From: Gordius sp. MW1
Taxonomy: Eukaryota; Nematomorpha; Gordioida; Gordea; Gordiidae
Length of the DNA: 64,000 bases
Direction of reading: 5' to 3'
Assembly: GCA_964036665.1 (NCBI GenBank)
Contig: OZ038528.1
Location: forward strand, 14,824,501-14,888,500
Part shown: positions 21,088 to 33,360 of the stretch, piece by piece
Layout of the letters: every line of letters begins with the position of its first letter
Numbering within the stretch: the first letter of the stretch is position 1
Program-made: the position numbers and the translations under genes
Notes under the pieces: generated by a model
The model's database searches: none
What the model was told of the DNA's origin: nothing
What the model saw: the letters and a program-made list of their open reading frames with translations, nothing else

Positions 21088-22634
21088 AACAAATCAAATA
21101 TCCTCTCAATCAATGTACCTGTTCGATTAAAACCCGCTCATTGATAATACTCAAGTCCCCATCTCGGATTTTGTAATATATCTAGGAGTCACTCTCTCCC
21201 CCGACACATACTCCCACCTAGACATCTTTAATAAAATAAATAAAGCCCTAACAAATTCTACTCCTGCAACTCTATATGAAAGTCCCATGAACTGGCCCTT
21301 TTTAACCCGCCTCCGTCTATTTAAAACCACTTTTTTATTCATTCTACTCTATGGCTGCGAAACATTGTCACTCAAAGGCAAAACTGCTCAAACAAAACTC
21401 AACAAAATGCTAAAGATAGTCTGTAATATACCCATAGGTAATTAGTAACGTTAATTCCTGGTCCCTCTGTGAAATCCCTCCCATTAAAAACATAATTATT
21501 TCTCGGAAATAAAACTTTCTGGCATATTAATCTAGACGGAGTGTATTAATATATGTCTGAGATCTATTTTATGAAGACCCCCTCAATTTCGAAATCTTAA
21601 ATGCAGAGGATCTTGGATTTGCCAAACCTTTCAGGGACTCCGGTCCCTCAATCACGATTGGAATTTAATAATCCCTATAATGCAAGACAGGACGGAGTGG
21701 AAACTTTTCATCCTCCCACTTTCCCAAGTCGTACCTTCCCGTGACGAGATAACTACTACTTCCTTCGTACCTAGGGCCACATCTCAATCTCTCCGTCTAA
21801 GGGATATCATATTTATTTTAATATTTATAACATTTTTTCTACTAACGTACTAAACCCTTTTATTTATACATATACTGACACATTAACCACTAACCTACTA
21901 ACAAATGAACACGTAACCTAGGATTATTGTGGCCCGAGATGCACCGGCTAGGTTTCAGATGGGACTCAACTTGACGATTTAGCTAAGCTCTTGAATGTCA
22001 TCGGGGTAAATACATACCTACATATACTGTTTCTAAATGTTACATTTAGTACCATAGGTTAGTACATACAAAAATTATTGAAACGTCGCTTTAACAACGT
22101 TGGTGTATATAGATTAGTTTATTTTCGACATGGGAATATAAAATAATGAAGGTGAGCAATTTTTTATTCAACTTAAATTAGTTTACATACATTTAAGTGG
22201 ATTTTAACAGTTCAACACACAATATATCAACATAGATCGCATAACATTTACACTACAATATAAAGTAAAGTTCATTTTGTAGATAAAAAACTCGAACAAT
22301 TAATTATACTTTCCCTTCTTAAGTAGAACTTTGATTAAGAGATTTAATAGGATTTTGAAAAATGAAATTAATCAATTTAAGGGCAATTTTTTCAAAAAAT
22401 TAGTAGGTTTAGAAAAATATTATTTCCCAGCTTATTTTCTATTTTTAAATTTACTGAATCTTATATCTGCTAATAATTAGATTATAAAAATTATAGTTAA
22501 AGTTTTGTCTTAGTACAAACTAGTTCAAATATTATATATTGTATGTTCAATCCACTATTGTGTATTTCATTGTATAAAATCGGTGTGTCCCTCTACCGAC
22601 TTTATCAATCCAAACCCACCGATTTCAAATACTA

Positions 22635-23070
22635 TATTTGAAATTAATTAATAAATTGCAGTTTTTGAATATTTTGAAGAAGATAATTAATAATGACCCC
22701 ATTTAGGAGTGCCGCATTTAATTTAAAAGTTTAATCAAATTAGCGCCATCTAGAGGCAATTTTAATTAGAGACTAGTTTAATTATATATATCCCCATCTT
22801 TTTAAGCATATTACTCGAAAGTGATTTCAGACATATAACGTTCGTTTATTTTCTAGTCGCATTCTAAGAGGCCAAATTATATTCAACCCATTCTTATGGT
22901 GGTTACGGAATAACTCTCATAATTATAGTAAATAATCTTATATTATATTTGAAATTAATTAATAAATTGAGGTTTGTTAATATTTTAGAAAGGGTCTAAT
23001 AACCTCATTTAAGAGTGCAGCAATTAACATAAAAGTTTATTTAATTAGCATTATTTAGAGGCAATAATGC
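22635..23070. repeat. Diverged direct repeat pair of about 125 bp, 315 bp apart
   Basis: The segment at 22635-22760 (GAAATTAATTAATAAATTG ... CATTTAGGAGTGC ... TTAGCGCCATCTAGAGG) recurs diverged at 22951-23070. The rest of 22036-23868 is AT-rich intergenic DNA in which I see no gene. Confidence 0.65.
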
Positions 23071-23868
23071 TCTTTTTTAACAAGACTACGGTTTTCGAAG
23101 CTTTTTTGTCATTAAACTTCATTATAATATTTAAGCGTAAATTTTTTTTGCTCCAGAACGTACTCATTTATAGACATATATTTAATACTTAATAAATAAA
23201 GATATGGGCGTGCAAAATTATAGATATTAACAAAAAGAATTTATAGACATTTAACGCATTCATTATTTTTAGCACAGCTAATTAATATTTGAAAGAGAGC
23301 AAAAATCCTATATTATTTAATTATATTTTTAAACGCTTATATAAGTCTACACTCATGTTGTTTCTAGCCACCCAGGAGCACTGATGGGTGTGCCTAGAGT
23401 TTTTATAATTAGCTAAAAACAGGCGTAATAGCATTATTGATACTTTTTACCATGGGACCATGTGATTATGGTGCCCACCATTAGTATATAATATTGAATA
23501 GTGTGGGTTTGCTATATATTATTGCTTACGGGGTGGGTCGATAATTGTTTTATTGATGGTTAACAAGCGCGCTATATACAAGCAACTCATGTTAGTAAAA
23601 CCCGTTATATGATTAAATATTTGTTTATCATATTGGAAAATAAAATTGCTAATAACAAAATAAACTAGTAAATAAAGACTGTTATTATTACTGTAAAAAA
23701 ATATGCTATATGAATAGGGTTCAAAGTAGCACAGCATTAAAAAAAGTAGCACAAATCGTGGTTAGAGATAAAATACGAAACAAATCGTTAAATACAATGC
23801 AGGAGTTTGTCAACTTCATTGCCTTTCACTAGTAACCTTGCAAATGAATAATTAATATATATACATAT

Positions 23869-23945
23869 TGTAATATAGTGTTAAGCGTTCCTTGTGTATA
23901 TATTTTATGTCACATGTTTCTAAACACATTACTATTGTGCAATAG
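23869..23945 (+). repeat. 5' LTR remnant of the gypsy element
   Basis: Matches 26548-26620 over most of its length (GTAATATAGTGTTA, GCGTTCCTTGTG, TATTTTATGTCACATGT, AACACATTACTA), then diverges at the junction with the LINE fragment. Confidence 0.75.
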
Positions 23946-23956
23946 CCTCTGAACTA

Positions 23957-24834
23957 GTGTTGAAAGCAGCTTCCCTATGGGTTCCTTTGACACGCAAATC
24001 CCAGAAAATAAGGCCCCAAGGTCTGTCCCAAACCACTGAATTTAGGGACCGCCTACACCTAAAAATCCAAAACAACAACCTTTCCGACCTGTCGATAAAC
24101 GATCACAGCATTAAAATATCAGAAATTTTAACAATTCCCTTGAAGGACCAGAGTCGAATTAGAACAAAGACATGGTTTTCAGAAAAAACACTTGGTCCTC
24201 AAGACAAAATCTAACATCTACTTTGCTAGAAATGAGTTTCTTTTTAAAAACGCATGCTTATCCGCTCTCAGCAAGCGTATTAAATCCAGCATCAGACACG
24301 ATAAAATTGCGTTTATTAACGCAAAAACCACAGAGGCCGAAGCGGCAGAACGCTTTAATAACAATCACCAGCTATTTACCATTCTAGACAGCCTTAACTA
24401 TAACACTTTCTCCAAACGAGCCTACAACAGCTTAAACACAGTTGGCGGCTCCAACGACTCCTTGGCCCAAACCAAAGCTTGGGTAGACCATTTTCGATTA
24501 ATCTTGTCACCCCAGCCCTTATATCCTGTAGTCGATATATACAGAGCATTTATCGTTAACTTCAAAGGCCCACCACTCCTCCACATCGATACGGACCCCC
24601 CCTCTTTATCCGAAATTGACAGAGCTATCAAGTCACTCAAATCCCACAAAGCGGCCAGGTCTAACCTCAGAAGCACTCAAAGCTGACTCCCATATTTCTA
24701 GCTCTCTTTTGCACCTCTTGTTTCGGAAAGTTTGGACGAAAGAGGTTATACCGGACTCCTGGACAATAGGTCACTTGATCAAACTTTTCAAAAAAGGAGA
24801 TCCATCCAGGAAGAAGAATGTTTTGATAAATTAA
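23957..24834 (+). pseudogene. LINE reverse transcriptase N-terminal fragment
   Basis: Reads the linker and fingers region of a non-LTR RT: RAYNSLNTVGGSNDSLAQ, SEIDRAIKSLKSHKAA, then after a shift GLTSEALKADS, VWTKEVIPDSW and LIKLFKKGDPS (24650-24810). It stops abruptly just before the catalytic palm, where gypsy sequence begins. Two frames carry the reading, so it is inactive. Confidence 0.82.
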
Positions 24835-25280
24835 AGACCCTAATATCAAAAGAAGATAGTGTGGTTCCTTATTTAAATAAACCAATAGTTTTATAAACAG
24901 ATGCATGTGATACAGGACTGAAGGCGGTACTAATGCACGTGGAGTCTAATGGGAAAGAAAAGCCCATAGCGTATGCATCAAGAGTTTTAACCCCGGCAGA
25001 AAAGGAATATTCCACTATCGATAAAGAGCTTTAGGTATCATATATGCTGTTAATAAATTTTACCAATACCTATATGGGAGAACATTCATATTGAGAACAG
25101 ATCACCGACCTTTACATTACATATTCGGTCGCCAAGGACATCACCATAATTGCAACTTGCGACTACAAAGATGGAGTACAAAATTAATGGCATACGATTA
25201 TAAAGTTGAGTATATATCTGTTGATAGACCCAAATAGCAGATTCATTATCTCGGTTACCTAGCCTTGTAGATGTTAGTGA
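24830..25280 (+). pseudogene. gypsy RT/RNase H remnant
   Basis: Reads ECFDKLKTLI, TDACDTGLKAVLMH, IAYASRVLTPAEKEYSTIDK, RTFILRTDHRPLHYIFG and LRLQRWSTKLMAYDYKVEYI, the standard RNase H blocks of Ty3/gypsy pol. In-frame stops occur at about 24895, 25034 and 25233. Confidence 0.88.
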
Positions 25281-25296
25281 AGACATTCACATACAC

Positions 25297-25872
25297 ATGA
25301 TTGAAGATTTAGAATTTGATAGGAAGACGTTGGTGGAAGGAACAAGGAGGGATGCAAGATTAAATTATGTTATTGATATGATCCGTTGCAATTGGAGCAA
25401 ACCCGCCTACGATGCATCTATTCGTAAGTTATTTTACCCAAAGAAAAATGAATTATCCGTTGAAAATAATTTACTCTTCTGGCAAAATCGGTTAGTGGTT
25501 TTAGAAAATTTAAAGCAAGCTGTGCTCGAGAATCTGCACACAGGAGATCCGGGGATATCGGGCATGATTGACCTAGCAAACTTTTATTGTAGGTGGCCAA
25601 ATATTAACGATGATATTGAAAACTTTGTTTACAGGTGTCAAAGCTGCCAACAAACTCGACCGAATATGGCCAAATCTCCCTTATATTTATGGCCTACTAC
25701 GGAGGAGCCGATGGACCGCGTACATATCGATTTGGTTGGACCAATTAACCAAAAATATTGGTTAGTAAGATGCGTATTCGAAATGGCCAGAAGTAAAGAT
25801 TTTAAATTCGCTACATTCAGGTGGAATTATCAAGGCGTTGCTGGAAGGGTTTGCACGGTTAGGAGTGCCTAG
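25297..25872 (+). pseudogene. gypsy integrase, zinc-binding and N-terminal catalytic part
   Basis: Contains the HHCC zinc-binding module (H in NLHTGDPG, then CQSCQ) with FYCRWPNINDDIENFVYRC, followed by DRVHIDLVGPI, which holds the first catalytic Asp of the integrase core. The frame breaks near 25790; the rest of the core (IIVTDNRGQF-like, second Asp) continues in another frame to about 26180. Confidence 0.88.
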
Positions 25873-26204
25873 GATCATAGTCACGGACAATAGGGGTCAA
25901 TTTACGGGACAAGATTCGCAATTTTTACAAGAGCAAACGGAATTAAACACGTTCGGACATCCCCATATCACCCAAAATCTAATGGCCTATGTGAAAGATA
26001 CATTAAGACTTTGAAATGCGGTTTTACTCTATTTTTAAGACAATGCGAGATGAGGAAAAGTCGTTTGCTCAAGTCTTGATGACTTATAGACTGACTCCCC
26101 ATAATACTACCAGCGTGTCTCCTAGTGAATTAATGTTCAAAAGAAGAATAAGGTCCTCCTTGGACCAGCTACGTTGATCAGGTAGAGAGATTACAATAGA
26201 TAAT

Positions 26205-26532
26205 TTGTGGAAGCAGAAATATTATCACGATAGGAAGGCTTTTTACCGTACCTTTGAGGAAGGAGATAAAGTATGGGTAAAAAATGAAATGGAAAAAGGT
26301 TGGCACGCTGGAGTGGTGAATCGCAAAAAAATAATTGTCCTACGACGTCTGGGCCGAAGGGCGAGTAAAGCGGAAGCATGCAGACCAGTTAAGAAGAGCA
26401 TTGGGGAATGTAACGAAATGGATAGGGGGTGATGACGAGAGAGAAGCACGAGAACAAGTAACCACGGCAATTAGTCCACGACTGCAGCGACAACGCCAAC
26501 CTCCTAGAAGATACGATGAAGAATATTATTAA
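26205..26532 (+). pseudogene. gypsy integrase C-terminal domain
   Basis: Reads KQKYYHDRKAFYRTFEEGDK.VWVK and, after a shift, SYDVWAEGRVKRKHADQLR, the usual gypsy integrase tail. It ends in RQRQPPRRYDEEYY just before the polypurine tract. Two frames. Confidence 0.8.
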
Positions 26533-26547
26533 CTTAGGGAGGACTAT

Positions 26548-26648
26548 TGTAATATAGTGTTACGCGTTCCTTGTGCTTATATTTTATGTCACATGTTCTA
26601 AACACATTACTAGTGTCCTGCCGTTGTTGTTCCAATAAATACTATACA
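26548..26648 (+). repeat. 3' LTR of the gypsy element (about 100 bp)
   Basis: Starts TGTAATATAG directly after a purine-rich tract and ends ...ACTATACA, with AATAAA just before the end as a possible poly(A) signal. Unusually short for a gypsy LTR, so it may be partial. Confidence 0.65.
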
Positions 26649-26799
26649 TATTACTCAGGTACTTAAAACTTATCAAACAATTGCAATGAAATTGCTAATG
26701 TTGATCATAACCAAACAAACCTTAGTAGGGACCAAAGTATTTTTGATACCAAAGGTTTTTTATTTTAAAATAGGTATGTATAATGCTTCATCCATCTTA

Positions 26800-27660
26800 A
26801 TGGACACTTCTAATACAAACATTACATCCACAGATGGTAATTTTATATATTTAAAAATAATTTTTTAGATAATCAAGATATTATGGTAAAATCAGATGGG
26901 AAAAGACTTACTCATGCATAATGGCTATTAATACAGACAGAAAAAAGTGTTCAAGGAGACACAATATTTTGTTTATCGTCTAACTTATATCTCAATGTTA
27001 ACACCTGATTATACTTTTACAATTTTAAATGTATATTTTTGTTTCAATAAACTTCAAACAGATAAAAATTCCGATGATATTACAATTATAAATGAATATT
27101 CTTGTTTTCATACAAAAATAGGAATGGTTCTCTTTACTATTTAGAAATCAACAATGTAAACTAAAAATGTATTTTAATAAAAATAATGTTAAGTATTGTT
27201 TACAATTTATCCATAAAAACAGATATAAATTTTGATGAGATTACAGTTATAAATAAATATTCTTGTTTTCATATAAAAATATGAATGATCCTCTTTTAAT
27301 TTTTAAGAATCAACAATGTAAACTAAAAATGTATTTTTATAAAAATAATGCTAAAAATTGTTTAAAATTTATCGATAAAAACAAATATAAATTCTGATGA
27401 GATTACAATTATAAATGAATGTTCTTGTTTAAAACAATCAATCAGCATCATATCGGAATTCTTTTTATTAGAATATTTAGACATCAACAGAGACTAAAGA
27501 TGTAATATCATAGAAATAATGTTAAATATTGCTTAAAATTTATCCATAAAAACAGATATAAATTCTGATGAGATTCCAAGTATAAATGAATATTCTTATT
27601 ATAAACACAATTTCATATCAGAATTCTTTTTATTTTAATATTTAGACAAAAATATACTTG
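26800..27660. repeat. Diverged tandem array, unit about 163 bp
   Basis: At least four units of AT-rich sequence. The landmark GATGAGATTACAATTATAAA (or a close variant) recurs near 27073, 27234, 27397 and 27567, each followed by TATTCTTGTTTTCATA or similar. A last isolated landmark occurs near 28515. No coding content. Confidence 0.75.
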
Positions 27661-28026
27661 TTTTCATATTGTAGTGTTTAGACATTGGCGACATTAAGTA
27701 GCCAATTGGATAAAATCGAATTGTAGCGAATTGAATAAAATCGGATGATATTTTGTTCTAGTCTGTTCTACACCATTTCCAGAATATTCGAGGATCTAAA
27801 TTAGGAACTATATAATGCCACTGCATTTGGAATTACGAGATCCGTAATTCTTCTGATCCTCACAGGATTACTTTACTCCATCCCATTTATTCTCGTTACA
27901 TATCTATCCATATGTTTTATTACTACATCTTCGCTGCAATTGTTTAATCTCGCGTTTTGTCCTTTTTATCTCCAAATTGTATTCACATGGTATGTCTCTT
28001 TTAAATAAAGATTCTTTGGATATATT

Positions 28027-28310
28027 CATAGACTTATATACTCCTCATCTCTTGTATAATTACGCATCAAAGTGTTGCCTAAAACGACCGCAATTTTAAT
28101 AAGTGAAGTAGGGTTTGTATAGCGATGGATTGCATTAAAAAAATAATCATTGATCTTATAACATGAAACAACCCATTTAAATCATTATATATCGATTTTA
28201 AAAATTTATCAAACCATATAAATCGGCCAAAATTCATGTTTCACTTATCAAAATGGCTGCCAAAATGGGGTACACTTTTTAAAAGGGAATGAGCAGTCTA
28301 TTAGTCTATG
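28027..28310. mobile_element. hAT-like MITE, family C, copy 1
   Basis: 284 bp; ends CATAGAC... and ...GTCTATTAGTCTATG. Perfect 8-bp duplication GATATATT (28019-28026 and 28311-28318). It is a near-identical inverted copy of 47187-47462. Confidence 0.92.
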
Positions 28311-28318
28311 GATATATT

Positions 28319-30100
28319 AGACTGTCATGCATTTCATCCAAACACCACTAAATTGGTGATACAGCAAAATAGGTGATTAACATATCCTATACATCAATCA
28401 CTAAAATATTAAAACAACCTAAAAATGTAATTTCATCTCATAGAAAGATTGTTACTTCATACTAAATAGTATTGTTTGCAATTGATCCATATCCAAAAAC
28501 AGATGTAAATTATGATGAGATGTGATCAAATTAGATGATTTGTGACGAAATTCGATGCTATTTCTGTGCTACTTTGACACTTTACCCGCTCTATTTATTC
28601 ACTGGCATAAGCAATTTATTACGACAAAAATGAGGAAGAAAATGGCTTTATTTTTAACTCTTGTTTTAAATTAGGGATTAATAACAATCAAATTCATTCC
28701 ATATTTATATTGTAATTAATATTCACATAAAAAATTTGCTTATAAAAAAGGGGGCGACATTTAGGACTAGGGTCGGCTAATTAAATTTAAGGCGCCAGGC
28801 TCGTGCCGAGTTGCCTAAGAAAATGCATTTGGTAGGGCTGGTCCACGCTTAAGATAACTTTTGCTGCTAATTCAGTATCAGTTGCCTTGAGGTGCAGAAA
28901 GGACAGCTGCCTTTAAAAATGATAACAGCGCAGATTTAAACAAAGTGATTGGGCAACTTTTAGTTTTTTATATTGTCCTTTTTATAAACAATTTATATGC
29001 AAAAAGGCCTATATTATAGTATATCGATAACATTTCATAAAATAATTTGTCAAAAATTAGGCTTATATTACGCCTTTTCTTTAAGACATACGGCTTTGCC
29101 AGGGCTATATCATTTTCAATATTGCAGAAAAGAATCATGCTTGGCAGTGACGTAGCCAGGCAAACTTTGGATTAAGCTAATTTAATATCTAAATAAGTAT
29201 AATTTTTTACATAATAATTATTAACATCTGCAATATATATATAGTGTTAATTCAATAAGAAATTACAATCCTATATTAAAGATCCAAAATAAAGGTTTTT
29301 AAAACAGCCCCGGCTAGGGCTTTGTAAAAAATTAGCGGGCCCGGATCATTATTATTTTAATGGGGCGGGAGCCGACCCAGGGTTAGATATTTGTAACAGG
29401 CGGGCTGACTGACCTAAAGACGCCTGTTGCAGGTCCCAAAATTAGCATGCTCATGTGAAGTCGAAAGTAAACGAAAGTATAGGATCGGATTTGGCAACAT
29501 AATATTGATAAGAGACTAAGAAATGTTACGAATTTAAGTGAATTAAAAAAATTACACTAAATAATAGCTGATTATTGAATGTTACAAATATCTAAGAAAA
29601 GTTTTTTTAAATAGCCATTGACCCCTCCCTACTGGTAGCTAGTCACTTTCACTTCTCCTTATTTTTGATTTCCAAATTATTACGATTTTAACGATATTTT
29701 TGCTATTTTGGATATTTTGCAGGTTTTCTATGCCAGATCATTATTATTTTTTTCCTCAATATTTGATAAGATAGAAGAAACTATCCATTGGATAGCAAAA
29801 ACAGAAGGATATAAAATAACATATTTGGAGTTCCGTTTCTCTAACAAAATAACCGTTTTAAATGCAGAAAATTATAATTTGCATTCTTATCTATATTCTT
29901 TTAACCTCTAAATATTTTAAGCAAATCATATATCTATATCAACCTCCACCTTTTACAGTAAAAGCTAAGTTAGAAATCTATATGCCTATATTGACAAATT
30001 GCAAACTTTGTTTATCTTACTTTAAGAATGGTTTATTAATACTTTTTTACCACAATTACTCAGATAGAATAATCTATAAAGTAATGTAGTCAGAATTAAA
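28319..30100. other. Intergenic AT-rich DNA
   Basis: No gene seen. It holds short GC-rich transposon-like scraps (GACGTAGCCAGGC near 29152; CCCGGCTAGGG near 29310) that look like MITE ends without partners. Confidence 0.5.
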
Positions 30101-30399
30101 CAACTTGAAACGTTTATTTATTAACATGCCTCCATATCCTCATTATTAATGCGAGACCTCCCAAACCCCAGATATCTTGTAACAGAAAACTCTTCCCCCT
30201 GTCAGACATACAGCATATATAAAAAATTCCGTTCTCCCCAATAGCCTTCACTCTACATTTGCTAGGAATAGAGTGTTGTAAGTATCTAAAAATAGTGCAA
30301 CTAGACATTTCTAATCTGCTCCGGAAGCAGACGCCTACTCCTACTACCATGAATGGCCGGCGCCTTTCTTGACAAGGGCCCGCCAAGAAGCTAATAAAC

Positions 30400-32125
30400 T
30401 GATTTAGCGCAAGCTAAATTTAGCCTTGAGACTAAATAAGTGTTTCCACCTTCTATTTCTCTCCCCCCTCCTCCACTTTATTATTTGTTTTTTTTGAACC
30501 GAGGTAAGGATTCTATGAATGATATAGTTATTTAACTCTATGTTTCCCTCGCCCTGCCCCTATCTTCTAAAGAGTGCAGTTAATACGAACTGTCTTATAG
30601 AACTTAAAAGCTTGCGTCAAGGTTATGGCTTCAATATATCCTTCTTCTTTATCAGTTATTTGGTCCCACATTGGTGGGGTTTGTTTTGATGAGTTTAGAG
30701 AAATAATATGGCTTTAATATATATATAATATTATTTCTTTCTCAAATCATCTAGCAAAATATTTATTCCATAAAAATAAAAGACAAATAACTGTTTACCA
30801 AGCATAACACACTTATAAGGTTTAGGGTCTTTCTTTTTTTAAATTTATCCTAGCCTCTAGAGTTCTTTACGAATTTATTAAAAGCAGCGTTGAATTTTGA
30901 GCCCCATATGCATATATCTATACCATAATCATAACATTATACTCAATAACTTAATTATAAAGTAAAGAAACTGTTAAGTAATGGGAAATTTTAATATAGA
31001 AGGAAATACTCTAGAGCTCCCTCGACATCCTTTAGACCGAAAGCACTGTGGGCTTAAATTCTAGTAATCATACTATCCCGCCTAAACTTTGATCTGGCGA
31101 GTCGGACTACACTTAAATTGTTCGGACTAGTCAATTCCCCCCCCTCCCCACAGCCCTTAATTAAACTTTTTTAGACATTGCTGGTATACGCCTATCGGTT
31201 TTATTATCTCGGCTCACACCCCTCCCACACAGCAAGCTACGTCGCTCCCGGGGGCTTTAGGCGTCATGTAAGTTATCTGCATGTGCATGATACTTTAATC
31301 ATCTTCATCATACTAATACTTAAGCAAAGCACTTAAAATAACCTTACTGAGAATTTTACTTTGCAAACAACATATTCGAGGTATTTAAGCTTCCCCCCCC
31401 CTAATTACTCTCACGACCCTACATCCATAATACCCTGGTAATTTCTTTCCCTCGGCAGAATTATTATATGTGATTGGACAAAGATGTGTCAAACAACATT
31501 TAAATAATAAAAATTTCTCTTTAATTACTCACTCCCCACATATGTCTTTATACTTCATCTCGACATCCTTACTTATATGAGCTATGGTTAAGATCCACCT
31601 ACTCCGAAATCTTCCCAGATCAATCATGCTGCTAAGTACATTAATTGCCATGCGTTTGCTGCTAGCCTCGCTATTAGAAGAGATTTGAAACTTTTTAGTT
31701 AATACTTTGTCATACTATTGATAAGCGTTGCTGTTTTTACTGGTATCGTCAGGGCCCTACCCTCAGACCTGCTGAATACTACCCACTTTTTTAATTTTCT
31801 GATTTAACAAGACTAGGGCTTGTAGTCTACAACTCGACATCTCAAAATATATAACACTTAAGAAAGGGTTTAACTCATCCGACCTTAATTTCTTCCCCAA
31901 CCTCGTCCACTATCTTAACTGCTAATGAAGATCAAAATAGCCTCAATAAATATCAATTCCCTTATGATCCAAGGCAAACAACAGATGATGTTAACATTCG
32001 CAAGAAACCATAAACTCGACATCTTATGCCTACAACAGACGCGGATTCCTCATTCTAGAATCGACAACAGCTCCGATTACACCCTTTACCACGTAGAACT
32101 GGCCACTATGCCGTATAAACAATAG
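30400..32125 (+). mobile_element. LINE 5' piece: pyrimidine-rich leader and start of endonuclease ORF
   Basis: A pyrimidine-rich, gene-free stretch leads to ATG at 31925 and a frame beginning KIKIASININSL with LDILCLQQTRI. This is the N-terminus of the apurinic-like endonuclease of LINE ORF2 (ASxNxNG..., LxLQET). It ends after about 60 residues at 32125. The upstream limit is uncertain; 30100-30400 may belong to it. Confidence 0.7.
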
Positions 32126-32389
32126 AAAGGAAAAGAAATATGGGTACGACTATTATCCTAACTTGTATCATCTGTCTGTTACGACCAAGCCATGCAATAT
32201 AGCTCTCTTTCAACTCCTTCCAGCACGGATTTTTTTTTTTTTTTTCTCCATCCATAAACCACCAAACCCTCTTCTCGCAGTCTGACAATATTCAAGCAGT
32301 TGCATTGGAAACTTTTTCAACTCCTTCTAGAACGGTTTTTTTTGCTCTCTTTCTCTCTCAAGCAGGGACCAGTGTACAACCTAACTAGG

Positions 32390-32860
32390 CAAACTATCGC
32401 TTAGCTCCAGTAATCGCCGTAGATGGTATGTTAATTTATGTTTCACTTATGATTTTTATAAACCGAGTGTGCTGCCTACGAACTTGCGTCACCTCTATGC
32501 CTATGCCTGCACTATTGTGACTTCTAGTCCAATACAAGTAGGTGTCAGATGGAACTCAATCTTAGCTTGCCGATTTAGCTAAGTTCTAGAATTTCATCCG
32601 GGCAAATACATATTTACATTGCATAATCCATACATTTGTTACAGGAATAAAATCACACGTTAGCAATAACGTGGCCTTATGCGCCATTTGGCGTGAGAAG
32701 GGGCTCAACCTTAGATTGCACTTACTAAGCTGGCCTAGGCTATGTATTCTCGATTCAGAGTGATAAATAACAAAACGTAAAATGCATTTCTTAAACGTTC
32801 CATTCCCGAGCGCAATCATCGCGTTCGTTAATTTGTGTGTTATTGTTCGCTTCTGCTCAT
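32390..32860. repeat. LINE 3'-end-like repeat
   Basis: 32541-32625 matches the LINE tail at 21955-22020 (CGATTTAGCTAAG, CGGGCAAATACATA). 32690-32850 recurs inverted at 37358-37460: TATGTATTCTCGATTCAGAG and ACGAACGCGATGATTGCG on opposite strands. Confidence 0.7.
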
Positions 32861-32994
32861 CTCGATTAAAACGCAGCTCAACTAGGGTTATGCGACATAT
32901 AATCTAAAATGAAATTGCCAATGCAATACTGCGCCATGTAATAAAACGAATTATATTATCGCACATTTTTCCGGTGCCGTTTGCTAATATGAGA

Positions 32995-33360
32995 CCTTCA
33001 AGTACTGTATTTTATATTTTTGATGTTATAGAATGTTTAGGTCAAACATCTTCTGCTATCAGGCCGAGCCCTCTACCAAACATTCTAACTCAACCACCTT
33101 TTAGGGTCTCTGGGGGTTTCATATTCAGAAATCCCTTACCTTCAAGTACAGTATATCTTATTTTTGATGTTATAGAATGTTTAGGTCAAACATCTTCTGC
33201 TATCATGCCGAGCCCTCTACCAAACATTCTAACTCAACCACCTTTTAGGGTCTCTGGGGGTTTCATAATCAGAAATCCCTTACCTTCAAGTACAGTATAT
33301 CTTATTTTTGATGTTATAGATTGTTTAGGTCAAACTTCTGGTGCAATCATGTCAATCAAC
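32995..33360 (+). repeat. 144-bp tandem repeat, 2.5 copies, open frame maintained
   Basis: Units begin at 32995, 33139 and 33283 (period 144 bp = 48 codons). The plus-strand frame is open through all copies, encoding repeats with IFDVIECLGQTSSAI and ILTQPPFRVSGGFI. Differences between copies are few. I do not recognise the peptide. The frame length divisible by three is suggestive only, since 2.5 copies can stay open by chance. Confidence 0.85.

Larger units (their letters stand above)
20411..22035 (+). mobile_element. LINE 3' half, split by a DNA transposon
   Basis: Reverse-transcriptase remnant reading LFTDDLSIVSNSISRIQNF (catalytic box, usually xxYADDL or FADDL) at 20420-20475, then INPNK, interrupted at 20533-21087. 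It resumes with DFVIYLGVTLSP and LLYGCETLSLKGKTAQTKLN (21160-21420). A degenerate 3' region ends near GGGGTAAATACATACCTAC, a tail also seen at about 32541-32625 and 37440-37498. The coding part begins only about 130 bp from the MED23 start codon. The frame is broken. Confidence 0.82.
23869..26650 (+). mobile_element. Decayed Ty3/gypsy retrotransposon carrying a LINE fragment
   Basis: A short LTR-like segment (TGTAATATAGTGTTAAGCG...) at 23869-23945 recurs at 26548-26648, where it follows the purine run AGGGAGGAC (likely polypurine tract) and ends with AATAAATACTATACA. Between them lie a LINE reverse-transcriptase fragment (23957-24834) and then gypsy RNase H, integrase and a C-terminal domain, with stops and frameshifts. 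Gag, protease and most of the RT are missing, so the element is heavily deleted. Confidence 0.82.

Noticed and set aside
30114-30386. Minus-strand open frame of 90 codons reading MAGPCQERRRPF...
   Set aside because: No domain recognised and no splice context. It lies at the edge of a region that leads into a LINE 5' piece and is probably chance or LINE antisense.
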